Shown here: positions 49,918 to 61,354 of the stretch, in pieces
How the letters are laid out: each line of letters starts with the position of its first letter
Position numbering within the stretch: the first letter of the stretch is position 1
Assembly (NCBI GenBank): GCA_013397435.1
Contig: VZRG01001604.1
Span: 1-64,000 of the forward strand
Reading direction: 5' to 3'
Source: Erythrocercus mccallii
Lineage: Eukaryota; Chordata; Aves; Passeriformes; Dicruridae
DNA: 64,000 nt
Notes under the pieces: generated by a model
What the model was told of the DNA's origin: nothing
What the model saw: only the letters and a program-made list of their open reading frames with translations
Database searches by the model: none
Made by a program: the position numbers and the translations under genes

Positions 49918-52900
49918 TTTTTTGAAGATTGTAGAAAAAGGCATAAAGTATGCTCAGTACTGTGGCCCCATATAAAGGGAAGGAAGTCAAGGAGCAGCTC
50001 TGTTCCCATCTTGGTGGCAGGTTTTGGGGATGTTGCATTGCAATGCCTGCCATCTAGTGGGCAGGAATCAAATACAGAAGTTTCGTTCATCGTGAGACAA
50101 AACCTTTTTGGGCTTGTTCATGAACCCGTAACAAAAGAAATCTGTGCATACTGTTATGAGCAAATCTAAAACTTGACTTTTTAGCACTGTATTTTTAATT
50201 ATTTTAGGACCGCCAAGCTATCCAAATAGCATGAGTGCAATGAGATCCTAAAATCACTGATATCAGTTATGTTCTATTTGTTCTCTTCAGAGATCAATTT
50301 CTCTGAAGTTGGTGCTCTAATTTAAAGCCTACACCATGTTACTGTGTGGCATTTTCAGAAGTGACACGTAAAATTTGGGCTTTAAACAGCTATTTATATA
50401 AGTTTCTGGGAAAAACAACTGTGTTAAGTTTTTATTAAGAATGGTATCTTGAGCTCCCTCTCTTGTGAGTCACAGAATCACAGTATGGGTCAGTTTGGAA
50501 GGACCCACAGTGGGTCATCTGGTCCAGCCTCTTTGCTTAAGCGTGGTCATCCCAGAGCACACTGAACAGGATTGTGTCCAGATGGTGCTTGGTTATCTCC
50601 AGTGAGGGAGACTCCACAGCCTCTCTGGGCAACCTGTTCCAGTGTGTGATCAGTGTCACAATAAAGGAGTTCTTCCTCATGTTCAGGTGGAACTTCTGTG
50701 CATCAGTGTCTGCCCATTGCCTCTTGTCCTGTTGCTCAGGACCCCTGGGGTCAGAGCCTGGCTGCCTTGTCATGGCACCCCTTCTTCAGATACTTACAGG
50801 CATTGATAAGGTCCCCTCTGAGTCACCTCTGCTCAAGGCTGAGCAGGCCCACTTCCCTCAGCCTTTCCTTGTAACAGAGGTGCTCCAGACCCTTAAGCAT
50901 CTTTGTTACCCTTCACTCCAGGACCTGCTCCAGGAGTTCCATGTCTCTCTTGTCCTCAGGAGCCCAGAACTGGAGACAGCAGTCCAGACATGGCAGCACC
51001 AGGGCTCAGTAGAGGGACAGGGTCAACTCCCATGATCTGCTGAAGATTTTCTTCCTCATGCATCCCAGGATACTATTTGCCTTGGCCTCAAGGACACACT
51101 GCTGGTTCATGGTCAGCTTGTTGCCCACCAGGACCCCCAGGCCCTTCCCCACCAAGCTGCTTCCCAGCATGTCAGTCCCTGGCCTGCACAGGTGCATGGG
51201 ATCATTCCTCCTCAGCTACAGGACCATGGATTTCAGTTGCTGAATTTCAGATTGTTCTTCTCTGCCCATCTCTCCAGCCTGTCAAGGTTCCTCTGAAGGG
51301 CTGCACAGCTCTCTGGGGTATTGGCCACTCCTCCCAGCTTTGTGTCAGCAGTGAACTCCCTGTGGAGGCATCTGCGCTTCCTCCACACCATTGATGAATA
51401 AGTTAAACAATACTGGGCCCAGTATTGACCCCTGGGGGACATCACTAGCGACAGGCCTCCAACTAGATCCTGTGCCACTGATTACAGCCCCATTCAGCCA
51501 GTTCTCAGTCCGTCTCACTGCCCTATCATACAGTCCACTCTTCCTGAACTTGCCTATGAGGATGCTGTGAGAGAATGTTTCTTAAAATTACAGACATGAG
51601 TGGAAAAGTTCCTTTTATACCCAGTCAGCAGACCTGAAAATAGCCAGACACTTGTCATATCTGATGTTTCAAATGTCACAAATCTTGCATTTTTTTCCTT
51701 CTTAATTAATGTTCAGTACTTTCACCTAAAGGACAATGAACTCCTTAGACATGTAGTTGGCTCTGTGGACTACAGATAGGTTACACAGACCCAGCATGGA
51801 AATAATGGGTCTACTGTATATAATGGGAAACAGTAAGGTGAATTAATTACTTGCTAGGAGATGTGGGGATTTGAAATACTTGTGTCAAGAAAAATAGTCC
51901 TTCCTAAAATAGTTTGGTATTACCTTAGGCAAAATGGGAGACTTTTATATTATTGTTGCACAGTAAGGAAGAGGTCAGAGTGAGATTTTGAAATGGTAAT
52001 GCTTCTCAAAACACAGGACTTTGTATCATTGCATGGTTTGCATCTGCCTCTTGCCACTGTTTTGAAAACCAGAAGCCATTGTGCTTCTTGCAGGATAACT
52101 GGGAAAAATAAAATCTGTCTTATAGATGCTGTTAAACTGGATAATTGACCATGATGTTCTTGTTATGAACAGCTTTGAATCCAGGAGAATATAAAAAAAA
52201 ATTCCAGGAAATGATAATAATTAAAAGCAGCCACACATCTTTAGCCATAAATAAGTCCATAATTAAGGTGAAGGAGGAATTTTTTGCTGTTAGTATCCTG
52301 TACTATAGCTGGATATAGAGAAGAGTGCAGACAGGGTGGTCAAAGAGAGTATAAAACCTACTCTGTCAGCTTTTTGTTATTCTTGGCATGGGCAACCCAT
52401 TTCACTGGACTCCCTCTTCCTTTCTCCATCTGCCATGCTTGGCTGTTTCAACTAGGAGTGGGTTCTGAAGTTTTTCTTACTTTGAATGTTGAAGAATGAA
52501 TATCAATGTTTAGGGCTGTCGGAGAAGAAAAACGTTCTAGGATACATAGCCAGGTGGGAAAGGAAAACAGAACTCTGCTGCTCTCAAGCATAATGGGTTG
52601 GGAAAGAAACTGAAGGAGAGGAGACGTAGCCAAGTGCCAGGCCCTGGTATTTGGCAGGTAGTTTTTTGACAGTGTCATCTTGAGCAGTTAATGACTGTGT
52701 GTCAAACATTTCTTGCCATATCCACAGGTAAGCTAAAACGTGAGGAAGAAATAGAAGGTAACATCTGTCTACAGTATAGAAAGAAAACCTACAAACAACA
52801 GGATATAAAATAAGGTTAATGCAAGCCATTCATCAAAGTTGCATTTGTTCTTCCCAAATGGTGATTTCTTAAATGTGTTTTCCCATAGGGTACACTTGCT

Positions 52901-55900
52901 GAACGTATTAGAGCAGGAGGAGCAGGAATTCCAGCATTTTACACCAGCACTGGCTATGGGACACTGGTGCAGGAAGGGGGTGCACCCATCAAGTACAACA
53001 CAGATGGAACCATTGCCATTGCCAGCCAGCCAAGAGAGGTAAGAGGTCTGACTGCCATTAGGAAGCCTTCAGCATTAAAAAATTAATTTCTAACATATTT
53101 ACAAGATAAACAGGAGTTTAAGAAGGAGTTAAGTTTAACCTTACTGTATTCTGTTAACTGGATGTCTGTGGTACCAGATACATCAGCTTTACTTCCACTG
53201 CTTACTGCTGTCCTCTGTGACATGAAGTTTTTACAGTTCTAGAGTGATTTAGCATCAAGACCTGGTTGACGTAAAAGCCTGCCTTGCTGAGTTACTCTTC
53301 ACTTGACTGTTCTTTGCCCATGTTTGCTCTGTATTCAAACAAAGTTTTGTACCATGCCACTGTAGGGTATAGAGCTGTTTGAGAACAGTCTCCTGTTAGT
53401 GGGGCAGGTGCTCTTTAAATACTGCACTATGCAGTAAGCAGCCCTGCAGCTGTACATGGAGCTTCAGCCTTAGAAGAAATGGGGCATTCCCATGTTAAAT
53501 TGGGAAGAGCTCAGTTGACACAAATTTCAGGAAATGCATTTCCCTACATTTGAAATGCAATTTAGTCTCAGTTTTTTAAAACTGTGAAGAAATAAAAAGA
53601 CTGTGGCCTTCAAGGGAGAAACCAGGGCTTCATTTTGAAATTGGGTGTAGAATTCAGGGAAGGGAAGAGATATCTCAGTGCCATAACTTTTCTTGAAGAA
53701 ATGGGTGGGGCTAATATTATGTGTTCCAGTTATGCTGCATACAACATTAAATTCCACCTCAAAATGTTTCTAGGGTAAAGGTAATTTCATCCTAATCCAC
53801 GGTTTTCATGTATTTTATACATGACTATTTGCAGTATCTAGTAATTTTCTTAGTCTTTTATATTCCCTTAATTTTTTACTACATTATGATATTTTACCAT
53901 TTGGAGGAATGTTTTGTTCATGAAATACCTTATAATTTTAATAAAATTTTTCTTAATTTGTTTTGTTTTGACATTTGTGAGCAAATCTCTCTTACTCTTC
54001 TCAGTCTAATAACTGCGGGGTGCTAATAACATGACTAGCATGATTTGTTCAATTCCATTCTCCACATCCATTTTGCACAGAAGTGTCATTTTTTAAAGGC
54101 TCAGATCTCCTTTTATGGTACTGGCAAACTGATGTTTGATACACTTTTCTCATACTTCCTTCCCCTTTCAGCAATTTTAAAACGCTCTCAAGTAATATTT
54201 ATGTATACTCTTACCTTCTACATTGCTAAGATAGGTGGTTTTTCATCTCTATAGGATTAAAAGACTAGCTCTGTCCCTGTTCCATAATATGGCTTCAGGC
54301 ACAGTATCATTCATTGCAAATATTGATCAAAAATGCAGGGAAAACCAAATGAAACTCAGCCTGTTAGATGACATGATTTGAGTAGTCTATCTTAAATTGA
54401 CCTAATTTTGGATTTGGGGTTTCTGATGGTAGGCAATGCTTATGAATTTTTTTGGTAATTCTGCTTTAGCACTTTGGTTTTTGGTTAGCTGGTAGATGTG
54501 CAGGAAAAAGCATGTTTAATTCCAGTAGATGGAGCAAGAGAAGTATGGATTCTCATGATGTTTCACCATGACATTATGATAAAACTGAAGTTTATAGCCT
54601 TTCTGTGCCTCTCTGTTATACAGCTTTTCAGTTAAAATTTTATGAAGTATAAAAAGAAGCTGAAGTATAATAGTCTGCAAAATTAACCTCTAAAATAATT
54701 ATTACATGTGAAATCTGTTGAAGAAAGCTAAATCTCAGAGTTGTACATTTTTCTGTAGGTGAGGGAGTTCGATGGCCGTCACTTTATTCTGGAGAAATCG
54801 ATTACAGGAGATTTTGCTCTTGTAAAGGCGTGGAAGGCTGATCGTGCAGGAAACATAATTTTCAGGTATGACTTGTTTACTGGTGGGAAAATATTATTTT
54901 ACAGTTTCGGTAATGAATGAGGAGAATCCTGTCTCCTGTGTTATGGCAAAATAATGTTTTACTGATTTCACATTCTTTCATATTGCCTTTCCCTACTGTC
55001 AAATTACAGTGCTATAAAACACCAAAATATAATTGCTTTTTCTAATGACTTTTGAGAATTCAAACATAGCTATGAAATAAAGCACTCATAGTCAAAAATG
55101 GGACACAGCAGACTGAAGTATTTATGATGATTGTTGAGAAATATAGTGACATTCTATTTCTTTCAATTTTCAAGTTAGTTTGGGTCCTTTTTCTTGAGCA
55201 ATTAAAGGCTGACCCAAGAAGTACAGGTTCATGTATGACAGAAGAGAATTGAGTCAGTCTTCTAGCCAGTCAGTGATGGGAAAACTGATTCTGTCTAAAG
55301 AAAACTGTGTTTAAAGTTGATTTCATCTCAGTGGTGTAGGGAAAGGCATCATATGAATTTAAACATCTTTGCAATGAAAAGTTTGATGTTGCACTACTGA
55401 GAAAATCTTGTATATGAGTTGATTTGTTTGTGTTCTGGTTTGTCCTGAACTGAAGCAGGAGAGAGGTTTGCATATGTTTAATGCCTGGTTTTCATTTGTT
55501 TGTCTTATGGCTATCAGATGAAAAGGTAAGTGTTGTAGTTATCACTTGTAGTTTATGACAAGCACATGCTGAATGAAAGTCTATATTAGGACAAATTGTT
55601 GGAAAAGTAACTGAAAAATATGTGTATAAAATATCTGTAAAATAGTGCTTTTCTTTATGTATGTATATATAGTTACATATCCACATAATTAATACTAAAT
55701 GAAAATACTTGAAAATTAATAAATAAGTTTTTATTTTGCCCAACTCTTGACATCCTGACTTGCCCACTGGCAAGACAATATAGTTTCTGACTGAAAGCTG
55801 AACTTTTTTGTGTGTGTGTAGATGAATTTGATGGCTGCTAAACTGCTCTCCTTAGGCTCTGCTACATTGAATACAGGAAACACTCTTCCCCCTTGGCCTT

Positions 55901-58900
55901 GTCTTTGTTTGGTCCTGAGCCTCTACCGTCTGTGCTTTTATCCTATATCTTTCTACTGATGCGTAGTAGATACCTCTCAAAAGTTCTTTCATTCTCCACA
56001 GAAACAGACTGGTTGTGTTCTCCTTTTACCCTCTTCCTTTATGTCCTGTTGTTCTCTGTGCCTTTCCTTCTCCTGTTCCTTTCAGAAGTCTTCATTATGT
56101 CTCCCACATTCACACAATACAGCTGATAACAGATACTACTTCCATCTGGAGTGAAGATCTAAAAATTTTGACTCCTCCCTTCAACTGTAACTAATTGAAG
56201 ATGTAAATCTGGTGTCCTATTCCATATAGAATATTGCTAGCTCAAAGGAATTTGCTCATGATAAGCAGTGACCTATTCTGCTTCTGGATGAGACATGATT
56301 ATCTGATAACAGAACAGAGAAACACAGGGTCATCTTATAACTTGCCATCTGCTACTGCTTTCACAGCAGTGTGGTACTATTTATAGTGTTTCCTGTGACT
56401 CTGTGAAGCCAGTAGCAATGGTGTGTCTGCCAAATTGTTAATCACCCTCAAGCTAAGAGCTTTCATAAATTTAGAGGATGTATTTTAGGTATACTTGGAC
56501 CACAGGCTGGCATTAATTTTTTTCCTATTGTCATACATCAAGCTATACTGTTTTCTTGGAATTCAGAATGGCACTAACTTCTTTAGAAAGCTGTTTTTAA
56601 AACTGTTTGTTTTGGTTTTTTTAAAATTATATTTCATGAGCCCTAGATCTTTTGTTCCATATAGCATGTTGTGGTGGCTTTCATGTCACGCATCTTCATG
56701 CTCAATGGACTATTCTGCACCACTTCGCAATGGTTAGCTTTTGTCTGACAAAGGTCTTCACCTCCCTTGGGGCTTTGCTCATTAGAGACAACATCAGGGA
56801 GTGCCACTGCTTCTGTGGGTAGTGAGAGAATCCCAGAATGGGCTGGTTTGGAAGAAATTTTAAATATCTTAAATCATACAGTTCTAGCCTCTGGCTGTGG
56901 GCAGGAACACCCTTCACTGGGTTGGGTTGCTTAGAGCTCCATCCAGCCTGGCCTTGAACACTTCTGGGGATAGGGCATCCACAACTTCTCTGGGCAACCT
57001 GTTTGAGTTCCTCACTACCATCAGTACAGGATTTCTCCCTAATATCAAATCTAAACATCCCCTCTTTCAATTTGAAGTAATTCTCCACTATTTTGTCACC
57101 ACATGCCCTTGTGCAAAGTCCGTCTACGTTGAATACTCCTTCAGGTACTGGAAGGCTGTGATTTGAAGCCTTCTCTTTTCCAGGCTTAACAATTCAAATT
57201 CTCTCAGCCTTTTTGTGTAGGAGAGGTTCTCCAGACCTCTAATCATCTTGGTAGTCTCTGGACTGCCTCCAAAAGGTCCCTGTTCTTCCTGAACTGAGAC
57301 CCCAGCTCTGGATGCAGTGCTCTGGGTTGGTCTTACCAGAGCAGAGCAGAGGGGCAGAATCCCCTCCCTCCCTCCCCTGCTGCCCACGGGGCTCTGGATG
57401 CAGCCCAGGACACGTTTGGCTCTCTGGGCTGTGAGTGCCATGGCTGGGGCATGTCCAGCCTCTCACCCACCAGCACCCCCAGGTCCTTCTGGGCAGGGCT
57501 GCTCTGGGTCTGTTCATGCCCAGCCTGTGCTGATACCAAGGGTTGTCCCTACCCAGGTGCAGCACCAGCACTTGGCCTTCAGATTCCCAAGGGCTACTTC
57601 TAGAGCTTATCTAGGTCCCTCTGGATGGCACCCCATCCTTCAGAAGTGTCAACAGCACCACTCAGCTTGGTGTCATCTGTAATTTGCTGAGGGTACACTT
57701 GATTCCTTCGTCTGTGTCTTAATAAAGCTATCAAATAACACTGGTCCCAGTACAGACCCCTGAGGGACATAATTTGTCATTGATGTCCATTGGGACTCTG
57801 AGCCATTGACCATTAACCTTTGGATGTGACCGTTAAACCAATTCCTCATCTACCAAACAGTCTATGTAATCAAATCCATCCCTCTCCAAATTAGAGACAA
57901 TGATGTTGTGGGGCTGTAAAGCCATGTAAAAGGCTTTACAGAAGTGCAGAGAAATGACATCTGTAGCCATTTCCCATCCACTGATGTAGTCACTTCATCA
58001 CAGAAGAGCACTATATTGGTTATGCAGGACTTGCCTAACTAACTAATGTGAAGTTTTACTGGCTGTCCTGAATCAACTCCCTGTCCTCCCTGTGACTTCA
58101 CACAGCTTCCAGCAGTATGCACCGTGATCTTCCCAGGCACAGAGGTGAGGCTGAGGTCAGTAGTTCCTAGGGTCCTCCTTTATATAATTTTTTAAAGATG
58201 GGAACCATCTTTACCTCTTTCCAGTCACCTGGTACTTCATCTGACTGTCATGACTTTTCAAATATCATGGAGAGTGATTTGTCTGCCTCCTTTGGCTCCC
58301 CACCCTTTTCATCTAGTCCTATTCTGCTAGTTGTTCTAGCCCACTGTACTTTGACTTTACAAGCAAATATATGGCTTGTTGGTGATGAAAATGGACTATT
58401 GACAAAGAAGCAGAAATGTTGAAGGGATAACCTGAGTCGGAACCTCTTCTGTCACAGTTATGTCATCTCTTCACACTTCAACTGGTTCTGCAAAACATAA
58501 ATTCAGCTCATACCTGAGGTGTCTCTGCACCTTCGTATCATTAGGTACGTAGTGGATGTAGTTTGTTGTTTTAGTCTCCTATGAACTAGTTAGCTATCTT
58601 TTGCCTCTGGGAGAAAAGATGTAATGCCTTTGAGTAGGCTTAGAAATCCAGTGGAACAATGGAACTTTGTAGAGCTTAGTCTAGATCTCCTGAAAAATTT
58701 TTTAAAATGTAACAAAGTAAAAAAAATAAAAAAAGGTCCAGCAAATGTTTGAATTTCCTGCTGCTAATCCCTTAACATTATTCTGTGTTGGAAAATAAAT
58801 GTAGTGGTTCTGTTTTTTTCCTTCTGGATGATGTGCTCTTTAGAAATAAGGCCTTTGATCCCATAAAAATTCTGGATGGTGTGTTCTTTAGAAATAAAGC

Positions 58901-61354
58901 CTTTGATCCTATAAAAGACTGCTGCTTCTGAAACAACTTTACTAACTCAACAGTTGAATGACAGAAGCTTTTATAAATTATGTCAGATTAGGGACCATTA
59001 GCTCTTAATGTCAAATTAACATTGAAATGTTTTCTTGTACTTTTATCCTTATGTAAAAATAATTTCATATCAGTTTTTTTACTGTCAGAGTAGCCACTAC
59101 AATCTTGAGAAAGTCTTTGGCTCAGAAAAGTAGTTACATGGGATACAATATTGAATTGTTAGTTTTATCATCTTCCTTTTCCCCATCTGTATCCATTTCT
59201 CAGCTATTTTAATTCAGCTTTTATAACTCTTATTTTTCTTCTCATCTGCCTAATTTAGGGTAGTTTTTTTCCCTGAATCACTACTAAGTTGTTTTCATCT
59301 CTCAGAGGAGAGTATAAATTCATGTTGTGGGGCTTTTTTGTTTCTTACTGTTACATGCCTCTTTTGGGTTTGTATAGCTACGAAGAAGACCCATGGGCAG
59401 AAGGTATTAATAGAATCATAGACTCATAGAATTTGTTGAGTTGGAAGGGACCCACAAGGATCATCGAAGTCCAACTCCTGGCCCTGCACAGCACCATTGC
59501 CAAGAGTCACACCGTGTGCCTGAGAGCATTGTCTAAATGCTTCTTGAGCTCTGTCAGGCTTGCTGCTGTGACCGCTTCCTTGGGAGTCTCTTCCAGTGCC
59601 CAGCCACTCTCTGGGTGAAAAACTTTTTTCAGATGTCCAACTTCAACCTTCCCTGACACAGCTTCAGGCCATTCCCTCGGGTCCTGTCAGTGATCACCAC
59701 AGAGGAGATATCAGTGTCTGCCCCTCCTCTTCCCCTTTCAAGGAAGTTGTAACTGCAGTGAGGTCTCCCCTCAGTCTCCCCCAGGCTGAACAGAGCAAGT
59801 AACCTCAGCCTCTCATGATCTGGCTTCCTCTTAAGGCCCTTCATAATCCTTGTGACCCTCTTTTGGACAATCTCTAATAGTTTAGTATATTTTTTTTGTT
59901 GTGGCACCCAAAACTGCCCCCAGCACTGGAGCTGAAGCCTCTCTAGTGCAGAGCAGAATGGGACAATCCCCTCCCCTCCCTCACCGGCTGGCGATGCTGT
60001 GCCTGATGCCCCCAGGACAGGCCTGACCCTTTGTTAGAAGCTTCACAGCTTCTGTGTATTGCCAATAAAACGGCGTTACCCCAAGATAGGTGTCTTTGGG
60101 GGTAGCTTTGATTGTGTCAGTGTACGTGCACTGGAATCCTGTCCGAGCTGCCTGTTGGTGCTGGACTTTGTCCCCGCCGCGCTCCCCCTGCGCCGCGCAG
60201 GGGCAGCAGCGCCCCGAGGCTCGGAGCGGCTGCGGCGCCGGGCACGGTCCGGGCGCCGGGGAAGGAGGAAGGGGGAAAGCACCTCGCAGGTCAGCTGTGG
60301 GACTCCATCGTCTTAAGGACTTTTCCCAGCTTAAATGGTTCTGAGTCTGTGAAATAAGAACGGTCGGGGAAAAAAAAAATCTTCCGTGGAAAAACGATAT
60401 GGGAAAGGAGGTTTTGTCTTACTTTGAAACCTGGCTTCATGGATTTTGATGAAAAATTTTCAAGAATTCTGCTTTCTAACAGAGACAAACGCTGATAAGC
60501 TAGCAGTGGAACACCACTAAAACCTTCACAGTACTTCTTAATTATTAAATGTACCATAGTGTTTTTTTAGGGGGATTTCTGAAAAACACACAGAGTGGCT
60601 GACACAGGTCACTTGTTTCCCCTGTGCCTACAGGTGCAGTTCCCAGCACAGGTATACATAGATTCTCAACAGTCAAGTGTTGCTATTATTCTCTAGAAGT
60701 CCTTTTTCCTTGGTACAGAAATGCTTAGTGGGAATGCTTAGGATGAATGCCAGAGTCTTACAGTAAGTGCCAAAACTGGGATTTTTTTTTGTTTGTTTAT
60801 AATTAATTAATTAATTAGGAGAATTGGATTGCATTTACTGCTGGATAAAGTGCTATCCCAAGTCCTAGTCTGAGTTAGAAGAGCATACTTGAGAGGTTGT
60901 TAGGCCTGGTGCTACTCCCCTGTGGAGATTAATTTGATTCTTTGTGCAGTGAAATAAAGGCATTGTACAAAGTCCAGCTTGCTGCTGCTTTTGGATCTAA
61001 TAAATGAAGATATCAGTAACATACCCAATTTCGATTAAACAGTGTGCTGATTAAAAGTCAAAAGAGCTGTAATAAATACTTTCTAATGTAGCCAAATATG
61101 ATTTCATTTCAGATGCATCTTATGCCATTCCATAATACTTTTTTCACCCTTGTATTTTTTTTTTTTAGCTCTCCAGCTATTTGGCAAAAAGCTTTGTGAT
61201 GCTTAAAATACAGACATTCTTCTAGTAGCTTACCTCTGAACAGTCTTTTATTGTACTATTACAGCCTTTAATGTTTGTTTATTTTTTTTTCAGGAAAACT
61301 GCAAGAAACTTCAACCAACCTATGTGTAAAGCTGCAAAGACAACTGTAGTAGAG
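31874..61354 (+). CDS. OXCT1: Succinyl-CoA:3-ketoacid coenzyme A transferase 1, mitochondrial (coding exons 1-7, gene continues past window)
   Basis: Coding exons: 31874-31945, 35740-35848, 37176-37266, 48520-48655, 52889-53038, 54759-54865, 61294-61354. All are GT-AG with matching phases, giving 242 codons of about 520. SCOT moves CoA from succinyl-CoA to acetoacetate in the mitochondrial matrix, the key step of ketone-body use. Residues 1-24 are Arg-rich without acids until the last residue, as in a matrix presequence. The CoA-transferase family signature NGATILVGGFGLCGIP is at residues 53-68 across the exon 2/3 junction. [60 protein letters not shown] and ITGDFALVKAWKADRAGN are near-identical to the vertebrate enzyme. 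Only the A (N-terminal) domain is here; the catalytic Glu lies in later exons. The start ATG has A at -3 and G at +4. No defect was seen. Confidence 0.97.
33225..34500 (-). mobile_element. CR1 LINE fragment, interrupted by an LTR
   Basis: The antisense of CR1 ORF2 is readable on the plus strand: GGGACCCCAGCTCTGGATGC, CAGAGCAGAGGGGCAGAATC and GGTCCCAGTACCAACCCCTG. After the inserted LTR come GAGCCATTGGCCACTCCCCT, AAATCCATCTCTCTCCAAAT and GATTGACAGGTTGGTAGTTC. The minus-strand reading near 34400-34330 gives NEDPRNYQPVNLTSV, a CR1 reverse-transcriptase block. It is antisense to OXCT1. The left boundary is uncertain because the sequence at 33130-33225 is diverged. Confidence 0.85.
33675..33986 (-). 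mobile_element. Solo LTR (312 bp) nested in CR1, with 6-bp target duplication
   Basis: The inserted block starts TGTTGTTGTAGG at 33675 and ends GGCCCACA at 33986, flanked by ATGCTT (33669-33674) and ATGCAT (33987-33992). Removing it and one copy restores the CR1 order seen in the second copy near 57765-57820. On the minus strand it has TATAAAAGG (near 33758-33768), a degraded AATAAA-like site and a TCTCGCGTCC end. A 6-bp duplication and this layout suit a class II/alpha-like LTR, by inference. Confidence 0.75.
41369..41417. repeat. (ATCT)n microsatellite
   Basis: About twelve units of ATCT in OXCT1 intron 3. Confidence 0.92.
42662..42756. repeat. (CTTC)n microsatellite running into an assembly gap
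   Basis: More than 23 perfect TTCC units lead directly into N at 42757, so the true repeat length is unknown. Confidence 0.95.
42757..42791. other. Assembly gap (35 N)
   Basis: The gap follows a long perfect tetranucleotide repeat, which is the probable reason for the break. Confidence 0.95.
48691..49779 (-). mobile_element. ERVL-like LTR (about 1.1 kb), antisense to OXCT1
   Basis: On the minus strand the element starts TGTTGTATTGGCTTTGCAAG at 49779, a start common to a repeated avian LTR family. It contains many internal CTCCAGCA/GTCCTTCAGGAGCAG-type near-repeats (49195-49360 on the plus strand) and an AATAAA on the minus strand at 49022-49027. TCTTA follows 49779 and also occurs at 48686-48690. 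This makes a possible 5-bp duplication with the other end at 48691, although the terminal dinucleotide there would be mutated from CA. The family call is from memory of avian repeats and the left edge is tentative. Confidence 0.6.
49885..49912. repeat. (GT)n microsatellite
   Basis: Fourteen GT units in OXCT1 intron 4. Confidence 0.95.
50468..51560 (-). mobile_element. CR1 LINE fragment with intact 3' end
   Basis: It begins with CACAGAATCACAGTATGGGT, the antisense of the CR1 tail, then GGGCAACCTGTTCCAGTG, GTAACAGAGGTGCTCCAGAC and ACCCCTGGGGGACATCACTA. The minus-strand readings include HWNRLPREAVESPSLE and NKLTMNQQCVLEAKANSILGCMRKKI, blocks of the CR1 ORF2 C terminus. About 1.1 kb, 5'-truncated, antisense to OXCT1. 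Confidence 0.88.
53039..54758 (+). other. OXCT1 intron 5
   Basis: AT-rich unique sequence with no repeat family or gene recognised. The remainder of intron 4 (51560-52888) is likewise plain. Confidence 0.65.
56825..58330 (-). mobile_element. CR1 LINE fragment, about 1.5 kb
   Basis: Antisense CR1 runs from GAGAATCCCAGAATGGGCTG through CTGGCCTTGAACACTTCTGG, GGGCAACCTGTTTGAGTTCC and GAGCAGAGCAGAGGGGCAGA to TCCTCCTTTATATAATTTTT-type text near 58180 and pre-RT sequence beyond. It covers the 3' UTR and much of the reverse transcriptase in many broken frames. It is the fullest CR1 here and serves as an internal comparison for the LTR-split copy at 33225-34500. Confidence 0.88.
58822..58917. repeat. 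Tandem duplication, 48-bp unit, two copies
   Basis: The unit starting TTCTGGATG at 58822 recurs at 58870 with a few substitutions (for example GATGTGCTC versus GGTGTGTTC). Both copies end in CC(C/T)ATAAAA. A local duplication in OXCT1 intron 6. Confidence 0.85.
59409..60033 (-). mobile_element. CR1 LINE fragment with intact 3' terminal repeat
   Basis: AATAGAATCATAGACTCATAGAATT at the left end is the antisense of the CR1 3' repeat. It is followed by GGGACCCACAAGGATCATCG, GGTGAAAAACTTTTTTCAGA, CCCAGGCTGAACAGAGCAAG and CCAAAACTGCCCCCAGCACT. Minus-strand reading EIVQKRVTRIMKGLKRKPDHERLRLLALFSLGE is a CR1 ORF2 C-terminal block. Fairly well preserved, hence relatively young. Antisense to OXCT1. 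Confidence 0.9.
60040..60345. other. Orphan GC/CpG-rich patch in OXCT1 intron 6
   Basis: After the CR1 the sequence has CCAATAAAACGGCG (AATAAA at 60064-60069) and then about 150 bases (60160-60300) as CpG-dense as a promoter island, surrounded by AT-rich intron. No splice-flanked exon with a known product was seen. Possible explanations are an intronic CpG island, a GC-rich retroelement or LTR piece (AATAAA plus U5-like text), or part of a retrocopy. I cannot decide among these. Confidence 0.45.
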
